Below the pieces are notes generated by a model. The model did no database searches, was not told the origin of the DNA, and was given only the letters and a program-made list of their open reading frames with translations. A DNA stretch of 39,789 bases from Parvibaculum sp035325945 (GTDB lineage Bacteria > Pseudomonadota > Alphaproteobacteria > Parvibaculales > Parvibaculaceae), in assembly GCF_035325945.1 (NCBI RefSeq), contig NZ_DAOKYX010000025.1, forward strand, positions 1-39,789. The letters run 5' to 3'. Shown here one piece after another: positions 1 through 8,280 of the stretch. Each line of letters begins with the position of its first letter. Position 1 is the first letter of the stretch. The position numbers were made by a program, and so were the translations under genes.

Positions 1-132
1 GGCCCGGGAGAAAATCCCCCGCCGGACTTGACCGATGCCACAAGGGGCGTCATGCACGGAGCTGGCGGCTCCTCGCCCGCCGGATCGTTTCCGGCCTTGG
101 CGGCGCGACGGGGCCATGCAGGGGAGCCCATC

Positions 133-1008
133 GTGCCATCGACCAGATCCCTTTCGGACCTTCTCGCCGCACCCGGCATCGTCGTCGCGCCCGGCGCCTA
201 TGACGCGCTCTCGGCACGGATCGCCATGCAGGCAGGCGCGCCCGCCGTCTATATGACGGGCTTCGGCGTCGCCGGCTCGACGCTTGGCCTGCCCGATATC
301 GGCCTCCTTTCAGCAACCGAAATGGCCGACCGCGTGCGTGCTCTCGCGGAAGCCGCCATGCCCGCGCCCCTCATCGCCGATGGCGACAACGGCCATGGCG
401 GGCCGCTCAATGCCGCTCGTCTCACCCGTCTCTACGAGGCTGCGGGCGCGCAATGCATCCAGCTCGAGGATCAGGTCTTCCCCAAGCGCTGCGGCCATAT
501 GGAGGGCAAGGAGGTCATCTCGCTCGCCGAGGCCGCCGAGAAGATCCGCGCCGCGGCCGATGCCCGCACCTCGCGCGATTTCAAGATCATGGCCCGCACC
601 GATGCCCGCGCGACGCATGATCTCTCCGAGGCGCTCCGGCGTGGCGAGGCGTTCCTCAAGGCGGGCGCCGACATTCTCTTCATCGAGGCGCCGCGCGACA
701 TGGCCGAGCTTCAGACGATTGCGCGCACCTTCAAGGGCGTGCCGCTCCTCGCCAACATGGTCGAGGACGGAAAGACGCCCTATCTCTCCGCGCGCGTTCT
801 GGAGGAGATCGGTTACAAGATCGCGATCTTCCCCGTCGCCGCCCTTCTCGCTGTCACCCGCCGGCTCGAGGAGGTCTATGCCACGCTGCTGCGCGGCGAG
901 GGCTTGCCTGCGGGCGAGCCGCGCGTCACCTTCCAGCGCTACAACGAGATCGTGGGGCTGCCGGAGCTTCTTGCCAGCGCCGCCAAATTTTCCGACGAGA
1001 CGAAATAA
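133..1008 (+). CDS. Isocitrate lyase/PEP mutase family enzyme
   Basis: This is a 291-residue TIM-barrel enzyme of the isocitrate lyase/phosphoenolpyruvate mutase superfamily, which makes or breaks C-C or C-P bonds next to a carboxylate (methylisocitrate lyase, dimethylmalate lyase, oxaloacetate decarboxylase, PEP mutase). Visible signatures are the metal-binding ADGDNGHGG stretch (D83 and D85) and the active-site loop KRCGH (118-122), the lyase form of the loop, followed by the ARTDAR strand. The frame stays open upstream to a TTG at 28, but the GTG at 133 is preferred: it has AGGGGAG about 6 nt upstream and gives the usual family length. Its stop overlaps the next start (TAATG), so the thioesterase downstream is probably translationally coupled. 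A lyase or decarboxylase acting on a 2- or 3-carbon-substituted malate is likely; the exact substrate cannot be read from the sequence. Confidence 0.85.
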   Translation: MPSTRSLSDLLAAPGIVVAPGAYDALSARIAMQAGAPAVYMTGFGVAGSTLGLPDIGLLSATEMADRVRALAEAAMPAPLIADGDNGHGGPLNAARLTRLYEAAGAQCIQLEDQVFPKRCGHMEGKEVISLAEAAEKIRAAADARTSRDFKIMARTDARATHDLSEALRRGEAFLKAGADILFIEAPRDMAELQTIARTFKGVPLLANMVEDGKTPYLSARVLEEIGYKIAIFPVAALLAVTRRLEEVYATLLRGEGLPAGEPRVTFQRYNEIVGLPELLASAAKFSDETK

Positions 1009-1436
1009 TGCCGAGCTGGTCGAACATTCTGAAGCGCATCGCGGCGGGCGAGATGGAGAAGGCGCCGCCTCATGTCGCGGCGCTCAATCTCTATGCGGGG
1101 CGCCTCACCATCGTCGAGCCGGGCCGCATCCGCTACGACTGGCCGGTCGATCCGCAATATCTCAATCCTGTGGCGATCTTCGGCGGCTATCTCGCCACGC
1201 TTGCCGACCAGACCTGCTCCTTCGCGCTGATGACGCTTCTGAAGGACGATCAGAACTTCACCACCTCCGACCTTCAGATGCATTTCTTCCGTCCCGTGAC
1301 GGAAGGCATCCTCGCCTGCGAGGGCCATGTGGTGAACGTCTCGAAGACGCAGGCCTATGTCGAGGCGACCTTCACCAATTCAGACGGCAAGCTCGCGCTC
1401 AAGGCCCGCGCGGTGGAGCGGATCATTCCGGCCTGA
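1008..1436 (+). CDS. PaaI-like hotdog-fold thioesterase
   Basis: This is a 142-residue single-domain hotdog protein resembling the PaaI/acyl-CoA thioesterase group. Around residues 57-68 it has a PVAIFGGYLATLADQ segment that matches the central helix motif (HGG-x-x-x-x-x-D-like), where the catalytic acidic residue lies; the strands that follow (FTTSDLQMHFFRPV and onward) are typical of the second half of the fold. The ATG shares one base with the stop of the PEP mutase-family gene, so the two form a coupled pair. That suggests hydrolysis of a CoA thioester linked to the lyase product, but this is inference from position. The gene ends just before a palindromic repeat that separates it from a convergent gene. 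No signal peptide is seen, so it should be cytoplasmic. Confidence 0.8.
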   Translation: MPSWSNILKRIAAGEMEKAPPHVAALNLYAGRLTIVEPGRIRYDWPVDPQYLNPVAIFGGYLATLADQTCSFALMTLLKDDQNFTTSDLQMHFFRPVTEGILACEGHVVNVSKTQAYVEATFTNSDGKLALKARAVERIIPA

Positions 1437-1477
1437 TCCGGCGCGACTGTCCGCGAATGTGGCAACGCACCGCAATA

Positions 1478-1560
1478 TGTCATCCCGGGCTTGACCCGGG
1501 ATCCAGAGCCGCGCGCTCCCTGCCTGCCGCCTTGGACCCCGGAACTAATCCGGGGTGACA
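1478..1560. repeat. Interspersed palindromic repeat (alphaproteobacterial type)
   Basis: An imperfect palindrome of about 83 bp. The left end TGTCATCCCGG pairs with the right end CCGGGGTGACA with one mismatch, and each arm holds its own small dyad (CCCGGGCTTGACCCGGG on the left, CCCCGGAACTAATCCGGGG on the right). Elements built on GTCATCCCGG...GGATGAC are scattered through many alphaproteobacterial genomes; this is recognised from general knowledge. It lies between two convergent genes and could form hairpins that stop transcription from either side. Confidence 0.7.
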
Positions 1561-1593
1561 GCAGTGCTTGTGGAATGGCCCTCCGTCCGCGCC

Positions 1594-2370
1594 TCATTCC
1601 ACCCATTTCTTCAGCGCCGCCGCGAACTCGCCCGATGCCTTCGCCTCTGCGAGCCACCCATCCACCCGCGTCTTGAGCGCCTCGTCCTTCGGCATGAAGT
1701 AGGCCTTCTCCGCCCGGTCGAACGGCCGGTCGGGATGCACCGCGCAGAGCGAGGGGTTGAGCCTTGCCTGCAGCCGTGTCTCGATCGCGTCGGTGATCAT
1801 GAGGTCGGCGCGCCCGGCCACGATCTCCTGAAAGATCGTGTTGTTGTCGGGATGGACGATGATGGTCGCCCGGCGGATATGCGCGCGGGCGAATTTCTCG
1901 TTCGTGCCGCCCGGATTGACGACGAGGCGCACGCCCTCCCGGTCGATTTCGTCGAGCGTCTGGAACTTCGATACATTTTTGCAGGCCGTGATCGGCGTCT
2001 TCCCGTCGCTGAGCACGGGCGCCGAGAAGAGCCCGATCTTCGCCCGCGCTTCCGTGATCGAGATGCCGCCCATGGCGATGTCGAACCTGCCGGCTTCGAG
2101 ATCGGCCGAAAGCGTCGGCCAGCTCGTCCTCACGAAAACCGGGCGGACGCCGAGCGCGCGCGCCAGCGAGCGGCCAAGCTCCACATCGAGGCCGGTGAAT
2201 TCACCACTGCCGGGTTCGAGCGCCGAAAAAGGCTTGTAATCCCCGGTGAGTCCGATCCTGAGCGTGCCCGCGGCCTCGATGGCGTCGAGCCGCTCCCCGG
2301 CCGCGGCGGGAAGCGCCGGAAGCACAAGGAAGGCAAGGGCGAGAATCAGGCGAAAGGCAATCTGGCGCAT
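1594..2370 (-). CDS. pheC: Cyclohexadienyl dehydratase, periplasmic (PheC-like)
   Basis: This is a 258-residue exported protein with the periplasmic solute-binding fold. A signal peptide covers residues 1-24 (hydrophobic core, then ALPAAAG). The body strongly resembles Pseudomonas cyclohexadienyl dehydratase, which converts prephenate to phenylpyruvate and arogenate to phenylalanine: GLTGDYKPFS near the N-terminus, DIAMGGISI, SDGKTPIT, VNPGGTNEKFARA, HPDNNTIFQEI, LMITDAIETRLQ, LCAVHPDRPFD and EKAYFMPKD. These segments are more specific than generic amino-acid binding proteins, although a transporter-associated binding role cannot be ruled out; no permease or ATPase lies next to it. GAGGAA sits 6 nt before the ATG. 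It is a single gene, divergent from ileS and convergent with the thioesterase. Confidence 0.82.
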   Translation of the reverse strand: MRQIAFRLILALAFLVLPALPAAAGERLDAIEAAGTLRIGLTGDYKPFSALEPGSGEFTGLDVELGRSLARALGVRPVFVRTSWPTLSADLEAGRFDIAMGGISITEARAKIGLFSAPVLSDGKTPITACKNVSKFQTLDEIDREGVRLVVNPGGTNEKFARAHIRRATIIVHPDNNTIFQEIVAGRADLMITDAIETRLQARLNPSLCAVHPDRPFDRAEKAYFMPKDEALKTRVDGWLAEAKASGEFAAALKKWVE

Positions 2371-2480
2371 CGGTTCCTCGATATTCGCAACGCGGGCCCG
2401 ATCCTAGCCCTTCCGCCGCGCACCGGGGATAATTCCCCCTTACTGGACTGTGAAGCGGACCGCTGCTAAAAACCGGGCCC

Positions 2481-2549
2481 ATGAAAATGCGTCATCTGCG
2501 CCATTTTGCCATAGGGCTCGCACGAATTAGCGGCCCGGCCTGCCGCTGA
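2481..2549 (+). CDS. Possible ileS leader peptide (22 aa)
   Basis: A short frame runs from ATG 2481 to TGA 2547-2549. Residues 10-18 read AIGLARISG, with Ile encoded once by the rare ATA codon and once by ATT. It ends two bases before a GC-rich stem region (2551-2598) followed by six T, which looks like a ribosome-mediated attenuator leader. Against it: there is no clear ribosome-binding site before the ATG, and only two Ile codons. It may be chance. Confidence 0.2.
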   Translation: MKMRHLRHFAIGLARISGPACR

Positions 2550-2550
2550 G

Positions 2551-2603
2551 AGGTCCTTCGATAAGGGCCGCCGAAATGCGCCCGGGCCGGGACGACCTTT
2601 TTT
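2551..2603 (+). terminator. Terminator-like stem region upstream of ileS
   Basis: AGGTC (2551-2555) and GACCT (2594-2598) close a region that contains an inner hairpin GGGCcGC/GCGCCC (about 2565-2583, loop CGAAAT), and T6 follows at 2598-2603. The upstream segment CGGCCC (2531-2536) can instead pair with GGGCCG (2565-2570), and GGCCCGG (2532-2538) with CCGGGCC (2582-2588), giving competing folds. The fold was judged by eye; no energy was computed. Confidence 0.3.
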
Positions 2604-2639
2604 AGACATGACGCGAACCCCGAACTGCGCGAGACCCCC

Positions 2640-5531
2640 ATGGCCAGCGACAGCAAGACCGATACCCCGGCGCAATCCCGCGATTACCGCGAGACGATCT
2701 TCCTTCCCGAAACGCCTTTCCCCATGAAGGCCGGCCTTCCCCAGCGCGAGCCCGAATGGCTGGCCCGCTGGGAGAAGATGGACCTCTATCGCCGCCTTCG
2801 CCTCGAGGCGAAGGGCCGCGAGCCCTTCATCCTTCATGACGGGCCGCCCTATGCGAACGGCAACATCCATATCGGCCATGCGCTGAACAAGACGCTGAAG
2901 GACATCATCGTCCGGTCCCAGCAGATGCTCGGCCACGATGCGAATTATGTTCCGGGCTGGGACTGCCACGGACTGCCCATCGAATGGCAGATCGAGGAGA
3001 AGTACCGCGCCAAGGGCAAGAACAAGGACGAGGTGCCGGCCTCCGAGTTCCGCCGCGAGTGCCGCGACTTCGCCGCCCACTGGATCGAGGTGCAGAAGGC
3101 CGAGTTCAAGCGGCTCGGCATCGTGGGCGACTGGGACAACCCCTACACCACCATGTCCTTCGACGCCGAGGCGACCATCGTCGAGGAGTTCCTGAAATTC
3201 GCGCGCGAGGGCGGCGGGCTTTATCGCGGCTCGAAGCCCGTCATGTGGTCGGTGGTCGAAAAGACTGCGCTCGCCGAGGCCGAGGTCGAGTATCACGACC
3301 ATGTCAGCCGCACGATCTGGGTGAAGTTTCCCGTCCTCGGCGGCCCGGCGGAGCTTTCGGGCGCTGCGGTCGTCATCTGGACGACGACGCCCTGGACCAT
3401 TCCCGGCAATCGCGCCATCGCCTATTCGAAGACGATCGAATATGGCCTCTACCGCGTCGAGGAGACGGCCGAGGGAAGCACCGCCAGCGTCGGCGAGCTT
3501 CTGATCCTCGCCGATAATCTTGCGGGCGAGGTCTTCAAGGCGGCGAAGGTCACCGCCTGGGAGCGCAAGGAAGCCGTCGATCCCTCGCAGATTGCGAAAT
3601 GCGCCCACCCCTTCGCGGGGCAGGGCTATGATTTCGACGTGCCTCTCCTCGCGGGCGACTTCGTCACCGAGGAAACGGGTACCGGCTTCGTCCACATCGC
3701 GCCGGGCCACGGCCAGGACGACTACGAACTCTGGATGGCGAATTTCGGCCAGAAGGGCATTCCCGAAACGGTCGATGCCGAAGGCGTCTATTTCGAGCAT
3801 GTGCCGCTCTTCGCCGGCAAGTTCGTCCTCACCCGTCAGGGCAAGGAAGGAACGGCCAACGCCGCCGTGATCGAGGAATTGCAGAAGGCGGGGCGGCTCC
3901 TCGCGCAGGGCAAGCTCACTCACTCCTATCCGCATAGCTGGCGCTCCAAGGCGCCGCTCATCTTCCGCAACACGCCGCAATGGTTCATCTCCATGGAGGT
4001 GAACGATCTGCGGAAGGTCGCGCTCACCGAGATCGGGAAGACGCGCTTCGTTCCGCCCGCGGGCCGCAATCGCATCCATTCGATGATCGAGAGCCGGCCG
4101 GACTGGGTCGTCTCGCGCCAGCGCGCCTGGGGCGTGCCGCTCACCATCTTCGTGCACAAGAAGACCGGCGAGATCGTGCCCTCGAAATCCGCTCATGACG
4201 CGATCCGTGCCCGCATCGTCGAGGCGGTGAAGGAAGGCGGCGCCGACGCCTGGTTCGACAAGTCAGCATCCTATTTCCTCGGCGATGATCTCGATACGGA
4301 CGATTTCGAGAAGGTGACGGACATTCTCGACGTCTGGTTCGATTCTGGCTGCACGCATGCCTTCGTGCTCGAACAGCGCGCCGATCTGCGTTCGCCCGCC
4401 GATCTCTATCTCGAAGGCTCGGACCAGCATCGTGGCTGGTTCCATTCCTCGCTTCTCGAAAGCTGCGGCACGCGCGGCCGCGCACCCTACAGGCAGGTGC
4501 TGACCCACGGCTTCACGCTCGACGAGCAGGGCCGCAAGATGTCGAAGTCGCTCGGCAACACCGTCGTCCCGCAGAAGATCATGGAGCAGAACGGCGCCGA
4601 CATTCTGCGCCTCTGGGTCGCCTCGACCGACTACTGGGAAGACCAGCGCATCGGGCCGGAGATCATCAAGTCGACGGTCGAGGCCTATCGCAAGCTCCGC
4701 AACAGCTTCCGCTACATGCTGGGCAGCCTCACCGGCTTCGGCGAGGATGAGCGGGTCGCGCTTGCGGACATGCCCGAACTCGAGCGCGTGATCCTCCATC
4801 GTCTCGCTGAACTCGACGAGCTCGTGCGCAAGGCCTATTGCGATTACGATTTCAAGCGCGTCTTCCATGCGCTGACGAATTTCATGAACATCGACCTCTC
4901 GGCGTTCTATTTCGACATCCGCAAGGACGCGCTCTATTGCGACGCGCCGTCCTCGCTGCGCCGCCGCGCCTGCCGGACTGTGCTGCACGAACTCTTCATG
5001 TGCCTCACCGCCTGGTTCGCGCCGGTGCTCTGCTTCACCACCGAGGAAGTCTGGCAGACGCGCTTTCCCTCCGAGGACGGATCGGTTCATCTGCGTCTCT
5101 TCCCCGAGGTGCCGGCCGGGTGGCGCGATGAGGCGCTGGCGGAAAAGTGGCGCAAGGTGCGCGAGCTTCGCCGCGTCGTCACCGGCGCTCTCGAGATCGA
5201 ACGCCGCGAGAAGCGCATCGGCGCGAGTCTCGAGGCCGCGCCCGATGTCTATGTCGCGGACGCCGAGCTGATGGCCGCCATGGCGGGCCTCGATCTCGCG
5301 GAGATTGCGATCACCTCGCAGGCGAGCCTCATCGAGGGCGAGGGGCCGGCCGATGCCTTCCGGCTCGACGATGTGCCGGGCGTCGCCGTCGTGCCGAAGC
5401 TCGCCCAGGGGCGCAAATGCGCGCGCTCGTGGAAAATTCTTCCCGAGGTCGGCAGCGTTCCGGGCTTTCCTGATCTGACACCGCGCGACGCCGCCGCCGT
5501 GATGGAATTCGACGCGCTCCGAAAAGGATAG
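2640..5531 (+). CDS. ileS: Isoleucyl-tRNA synthetase
   Basis: This 963-residue class I aminoacyl-tRNA synthetase charges tRNA-Ile with isoleucine and edits valine. The HIGH signature is at residues 77-80 (GNIHIGH) and KMSKS at 633-637. The CP1 editing domain with its WTTTPWTIPGN segment lies between them, and the anticodon-binding region follows KMSKS. The C-terminus is unusual: where bacterial IleS normally carries a zinc site of two CxxC-type pairs, this protein reads GRKCARSWK (C927 kept, second Cys replaced by Ser930) and then FPDLTPRDAAAV without the second Cys pair. Three of four zinc ligands are therefore missing. The stop is followed three bases later by lspA, a common ileS-lspA pairing. 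The ribosome site is weak, and a possible attenuator lies upstream. Confidence 0.97.
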   Translation: MASDSKTDTPAQSRDYRETIFLPETPFPMKAGLPQREPEWLARWEKMDLYRRLRLEAKGREPFILHDGPPYANGNIHIGHALNKTLKDIIVRSQQMLGHDANYVPGWDCHGLPIEWQIEEKYRAKGKNKDEVPASEFRRECRDFAAHWIEVQKAEFKRLGIVGDWDNPYTTMSFDAEATIVEEFLKFAREGGGLYRGSKPVMWSVVEKTALAEAEVEYHDHVSRTIWVKFPVLGGPAELSGAAVVIWTTTPWTIPGNRAIAYSKTIEYGLYRVEETAEGSTASVGELLILADNLAGEVFKAAKVTAWERKEAVDPSQIAKCAHPFAGQGYDFDVPLLAGDFVTEETGTGFVHIAPGHGQDDYELWMANFGQKGIPETVDAEGVYFEHVPLFAGKFVLTRQGKEGTANAAVIEELQKAGRLLAQGKLTHSYPHSWRSKAPLIFRNTPQWFISMEVNDLRKVALTEIGKTRFVPPAGRNRIHSMIESRPDWVVSRQRAWGVPLTIFVHKKTGEIVPSKSAHDAIRARIVEAVKEGGADAWFDKSASYFLGDDLDTDDFEKVTDILDVWFDSGCTHAFVLEQRADLRSPADLYLEGSDQHRGWFHSSLLESCGTRGRAPYRQVLTHGFTLDEQGRKMSKSLGNTVVPQKIMEQNGADILRLWVASTDYWEDQRIGPEIIKSTVEAYRKLRNSFRYMLGSLTGFGEDERVALADMPELERVILHRLAELDELVRKAYCDYDFKRVFHALTNFMNIDLSAFYFDIRKDALYCDAPSSLRRRACRTVLHELFMCLTAWFAPVLCFTTEEVWQTRFPSEDGSVHLRLFPEVPAGWRDEALAEKWRKVRELRRVVTGALEIERREKRIGASLEAAPDVYVADAELMAAMAGLDLAEIAITSQASLIEGEGPADAFRLDDVPGVAVVPKLAQGRKCARSWKILPEVGSVPGFPDLTPRDAAAVMEFDALRKG

Positions 5532-5534
5532 GAC

Positions 5535-6098
5535 ATGACGTATCGCATTGCCGGCCGGCCGGTCTGGGGGCCTCTTTCGGGGCTCGGGGCGCTCGTCGCC
5601 ATCCTCGGCTTTGCGAGCGACCGCCTCCACAAATGGTGGATGCTCAGCGTCTATGATCTGCCCTCGCGCGGCCGGGTCGAGATCACGTCCTTCTTCGATC
5701 TCGTCATGGCCTGGAACAAGGGCGTGAGCTACGGGCTCTTCCAGGCCGAGACGCTTGTGGGCCGCATCGGGCTCATCGTTTTCGCGCTCGGCGTAGTGGC
5801 GGGGCTCGGATTATGGTTAGCCAGAAGCGAGGCGAAGATCACTGCGATCGCCATTGGCCTCGTCATCGGCGGCGCGCTTGGCAACGTGCTCGACCGCTTC
5901 CTTTACGGGGCCGTCGCGGACTTTTTTAGTTTTCACGCCTTCGGCTTTTACTGGTATATCTTCAACGTCGCGGACATCTGGATCGTCATGGGCGTCGGCC
6001 TGATCTTGCTGGAGTCCGCATTGCCGGGAGTGTTCGGACCGGTTCACTCCGAACAGACGGATCAGGGCAGCAAGGCGCGCAAGGACGAGCGCGCCTGA
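5535..6098 (+). CDS. lspA: Lipoprotein signal peptidase (signal peptidase II)
   Basis: This 187-residue inner-membrane aspartic protease removes signal peptides from lipid-modified prolipoproteins. Four hydrophobic segments are visible (about 16-36, 76-96, 100-118 and 140-160). The catalytic aspartates are D129 in VLDRFLYGAVADFF and D147 in FNVADIWI, both in conserved contexts; the N-terminal SDRLHKWW replaces the more common DQxTK. The gene starts three bases after ileS with AAAGGA before its ATG, so the two are cotranscribed. A lipoprotein gene (DUF3035) with a clear lipobox follows and would be a substrate. The C-terminal tail is charged and cytoplasmic. Confidence 0.95.
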   Translation: MTYRIAGRPVWGPLSGLGALVAILGFASDRLHKWWMLSVYDLPSRGRVEITSFFDLVMAWNKGVSYGLFQAETLVGRIGLIVFALGVVAGLGLWLARSEAKITAIAIGLVIGGALGNVLDRFLYGAVADFFSFHAFGFYWYIFNVADIWIVMGVGLILLESALPGVFGPVHSEQTDQGSKARKDERA

Positions 6099-6163
6099 AA
6101 AAGCGGGCCCGATATGCGCCAACGCAAATGGGTCGTCGTCTCGATACCCGAAAGCTGAAGGAC

Positions 6164-6760
6164 ATGACGGTAATGCTGAAGAACAGGCGGATCGCAAGCC
6201 TGGCTATCCTGAGCGGCTTGTCCCTGTCGCTCGCGGCTTGCGGCGGCGGTGGGCTCAAGGAAGCCCTCGGCTATGGCAAGGACGCGCCGGACGAATTCGC
6301 GATCGTCACCAAGGCTCCGCTGGCCATCCCGCCGGATTTCGCGCTCCGTCCGCCGGAGCCGGGCGCGCCGCGTCCGCAGGAAGCGAATTTGCAGCCTTCC
6401 GCCGTCGCCCAGGCGGCGCTCATCGGCAACGAGGCGGCCGCCCAGACGCCTGCGACAGGCAGCGTCGGCGAGCAGGCGCTGCTTCAGCAGACCGGCGCCA
6501 CCGAGGCCGATCCGCGCATCCGTCAGGTCGTGAACGCCGAAACGCGTACCCTCGTCGAAAAGGACAAGCGCTTCACCGACGACGTGCTTTTCTGGCAGCA
6601 GAGAACCCCGCCGGACGAGCGGCTGGTCGATTCCGCGGGCGAGCGTCAGCGCATCCAGCAGAACAGCGCCGAGGGCAAGCCCGTCACCGAGGGCGAAACG
6701 CCGTCCAAGGCGCCGGCGAAGCCGGGTTTCTTCAGCGGACTGTGGTCCTCGATCTTCTAA
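6164..6760 (+). CDS. DUF3035 family lipoprotein
   Basis: A small predicted lipoprotein of the DUF3035 family, which is common in alphaproteobacteria and has no assigned function. Translation from ATG 6164 gives 198 residues with a lipoprotein signal ending in LAAC (Cys26), then a Gly-rich linker and the family hallmark DEFAIVTKAPLAIPPDF followed by LRPPEPG. The remainder is Ala/Gln/Pro-rich and probably disordered; the C-terminus is hydrophobic (FFSGLWSSIF). GAAGGA lies just before 6164 and could also serve ATG 6173; ATG 6128 in the same frame lacks a ribosome site. In these genomes the gene typically follows ileS-lspA and precedes M16 proteases, as here, which suggests a cell-envelope role. 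Confidence 0.82.
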   Translation: MTVMLKNRRIASLAILSGLSLSLAACGGGGLKEALGYGKDAPDEFAIVTKAPLAIPPDFALRPPEPGAPRPQEANLQPSAVAQAALIGNEAAAQTPATGSVGEQALLQQTGATEADPRIRQVVNAETRTLVEKDKRFTDDVLFWQQRTPPDERLVDSAGERQRIQQNSAEGKPVTEGETPSKAPAKPGFFSGLWSSIF

Positions 6761-6783
6761 GCCGGTTTCATCGCTCGAAGGGG

Positions 6784-6810
6784 AGGGCCCGCTTGTCATG
6801 GCGGGCCTTC
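6784..6810 (+). terminator. Hairpin after the DUF3035 gene
   Basis: GGCCCGC (6786-6792) and GCGGGCC (6801-6807) form a perfect 7-bp stem with an 8-nt loop, 25 nt after the DUF3035 stop. Only a short T pair follows, so it is a weak intrinsic terminator or an mRNA end-stabilising hairpin before the M16 genes. Confidence 0.45.
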
Positions 6811-6852
6811 CGCGTCCCTGGCCCAGCCGGGCCCGCAAGATGGAGCGACACA

Positions 6853-8280
6853 TTGCTTCTTCCCCGCGCCTCCCGAGTTTCGTTCCTCCGTCTTTCGCTC
6901 GCCTCCCTCGCTTTTTCCTGCATCGCTCTTGCCGCCATGGCCGCGCCGCAGGCGACGCTTGCGCCGCGTCCCGCTCCCGTAGCCTCCGACCCCGTGCCGG
7001 TGGCAGAAGGGCCGAGCGCGCCGGAGATGTTCAGGCTCTCCAACGGCATGCAGGTCGTCGTCATCGCCGATCATCGCGCGCCCGTGGTCACCCATATGGT
7101 CTGGTACCGGGTCGGCGCGGCGGATGAAACGCCCGGCAAGACCGGCCTTGCGCACTTCCTCGAACATCTGATGTTCAAGGGCACGGCGAAGATCGCCCCC
7201 GGCGAATTTTCCAGGATCGTCGCCCGCAATGGCGGCAAGGACAACGCCTTCACCAATTACGATTTCACCGCCTATTATCAGGCGATCGCGCGCGACCGGC
7301 TGCCGCTCGTCATGGAGATGGAAGCCGACCGCATGACCGGCCTCAGGCTCACCGACAAGGAAGTCCTGCCCGAGCGCGATGTCGTCGTCGAGGAACTCCG
7401 TATGCGGATCGAAAACGATCCGCTGGCGACCCTCCAGTCGGCGATGGATGCGAAGCTCTTCGGCAAGCATCCTTATGGGCGCGACGTGATCGGCTACAAA
7501 TCCGAAATCGAAAAGCTTTCCACTGAGGACGCGCTCGATTTCTATCGCCGCTTCTATACGCCGAACAATGCGATCCTCATCGTCGCGGGCGACATCACCG
7601 GCGCGGAGCTGAAGCCGCTTGCCGAGAAATATTACGGCTCGATCGCGGAACGCGCCCCGACCTATGTCCGCAAGCTGCCGCCCGTCGTCTGGCCCGGCGC
7701 GCCCGAGCGCGTGACGCTTCATGACGCGCGCGTGCGCGAGGCGACATGGCTGCGCTTCTATCCCGCGCCGAGCGCCGCCCAGGCGGGCCCCGGGGAGCGG
7801 GCCGCCCTGGAAGTGCTCGCCGAAATTCTGGGCGGCGGCACGACGAGCCGCCTCTACAGCGCGCTCGTCGTCCGCGATGGCCGGGCCACGGCGGTGCAGT
7901 CCTGGTATGGCGGCGACCAGCGCGACGCGGGTTCCTTCGGCCTCTACGCCATTCCGCGCGTCGGCGACGGGCTCGAGACGCTGGAAAAGGCGGTCGATGC
8001 GGAAATCTCGGCCTTCCTCGGCGACGGGGTGAAGCCCGACGAGCTTGAGCGCGCCAAGACGCAGATCGTCGCGCGCTCCGTCTATGCGCGCGATCGCCAG
8101 CAGACCCGGGCCTATCAATATGGCAGCGGCCTGATGACGGGGCTCAGCGCGCGCGACGTTTATGAATTTCCCGATCGTGTCCGCGCGGTGAGCGCGGAGG
8201 ATGTGATGGCGGCGGCGAGGAAGGTTCTCGACGGCGCCCACGCGGTCACGGGCGAACTTCTACCGGAGAAGCGGTCATGA
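6853..8280 (+). CDS. M16 family zinc metallopeptidase (catalytic subunit)
   Basis: This 475-residue exported metalloprotease belongs to the pitrilysin/processing-peptidase family. The inverted zinc motif HFLEH is at residues 101-105 (H101 and H105 ligands, E104 base); the distal acidic ligand is expected in VVVEELRMRIEND about 75 residues later. The preferred start is TTG 6853, because GGAG lies 7 nt upstream and translation from there gives a clear signal peptide (basic start, hydrophobic stretch 11-30, then MAAPQA). The frame is open further upstream but overlaps the preceding gene. Its stop overlaps the next ATG (ATGA), coupling it to a second M16 protein without zinc ligands. Such pairs act as heterodimers in the periplasm, degrading short peptides. 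Confidence 0.9.
   Translation: MLLPRASRVSFLRLSLASLAFSCIALAAMAAPQATLAPRPAPVASDPVPVAEGPSAPEMFRLSNGMQVVVIADHRAPVVTHMVWYRVGAADETPGKTGLAHFLEHLMFKGTAKIAPGEFSRIVARNGGKDNAFTNYDFTAYYQAIARDRLPLVMEMEADRMTGLRLTDKEVLPERDVVVEELRMRIENDPLATLQSAMDAKLFGKHPYGRDVIGYKSEIEKLSTEDALDFYRRFYTPNNAILIVAGDITGAELKPLAEKYYGSIAERAPTYVRKLPPVVWPGAPERVTLHDARVREATWLRFYPAPSAAQAGPGERAALEVLAEILGGGTTSRLYSALVVRDGRATAVQSWYGGDQRDAGSFGLYAIPRVGDGLETLEKAVDAEISAFLGDGVKPDELERAKTQIVARSVYARDRQQTRAYQYGSGLMTGLSARDVYEFPDRVRAVSAEDVMAAARKVLDGAHAVTGELLPEKRS

Larger units (their letters stand above)
2371..2639. other. pheC-ileS divergent intergenic region
   Basis: This 269-bp gap separates two divergent genes. It holds a dyad GGGGA-TAAT-TCCCC at 2425-2438 that overlaps a possible -10 element (GATAAT on +), a possible 22-codon leader frame at 2481-2549, and a GC-rich stem region closed by AGGTC (2551-2555) and GACCT (2594-2598) that ends in six T at 2598-2603. 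The ileS start itself has only a weak ribosome site. No ribF gene is found here, although ribF often precedes ileS-lspA in proteobacteria. Confidence 0.5.

Noticed and set aside
4263..5630. Minus-strand open frame of about 455 codons opposite ileS
   Set aside because: Shadow of ileS codon bias; no motif or start signal.
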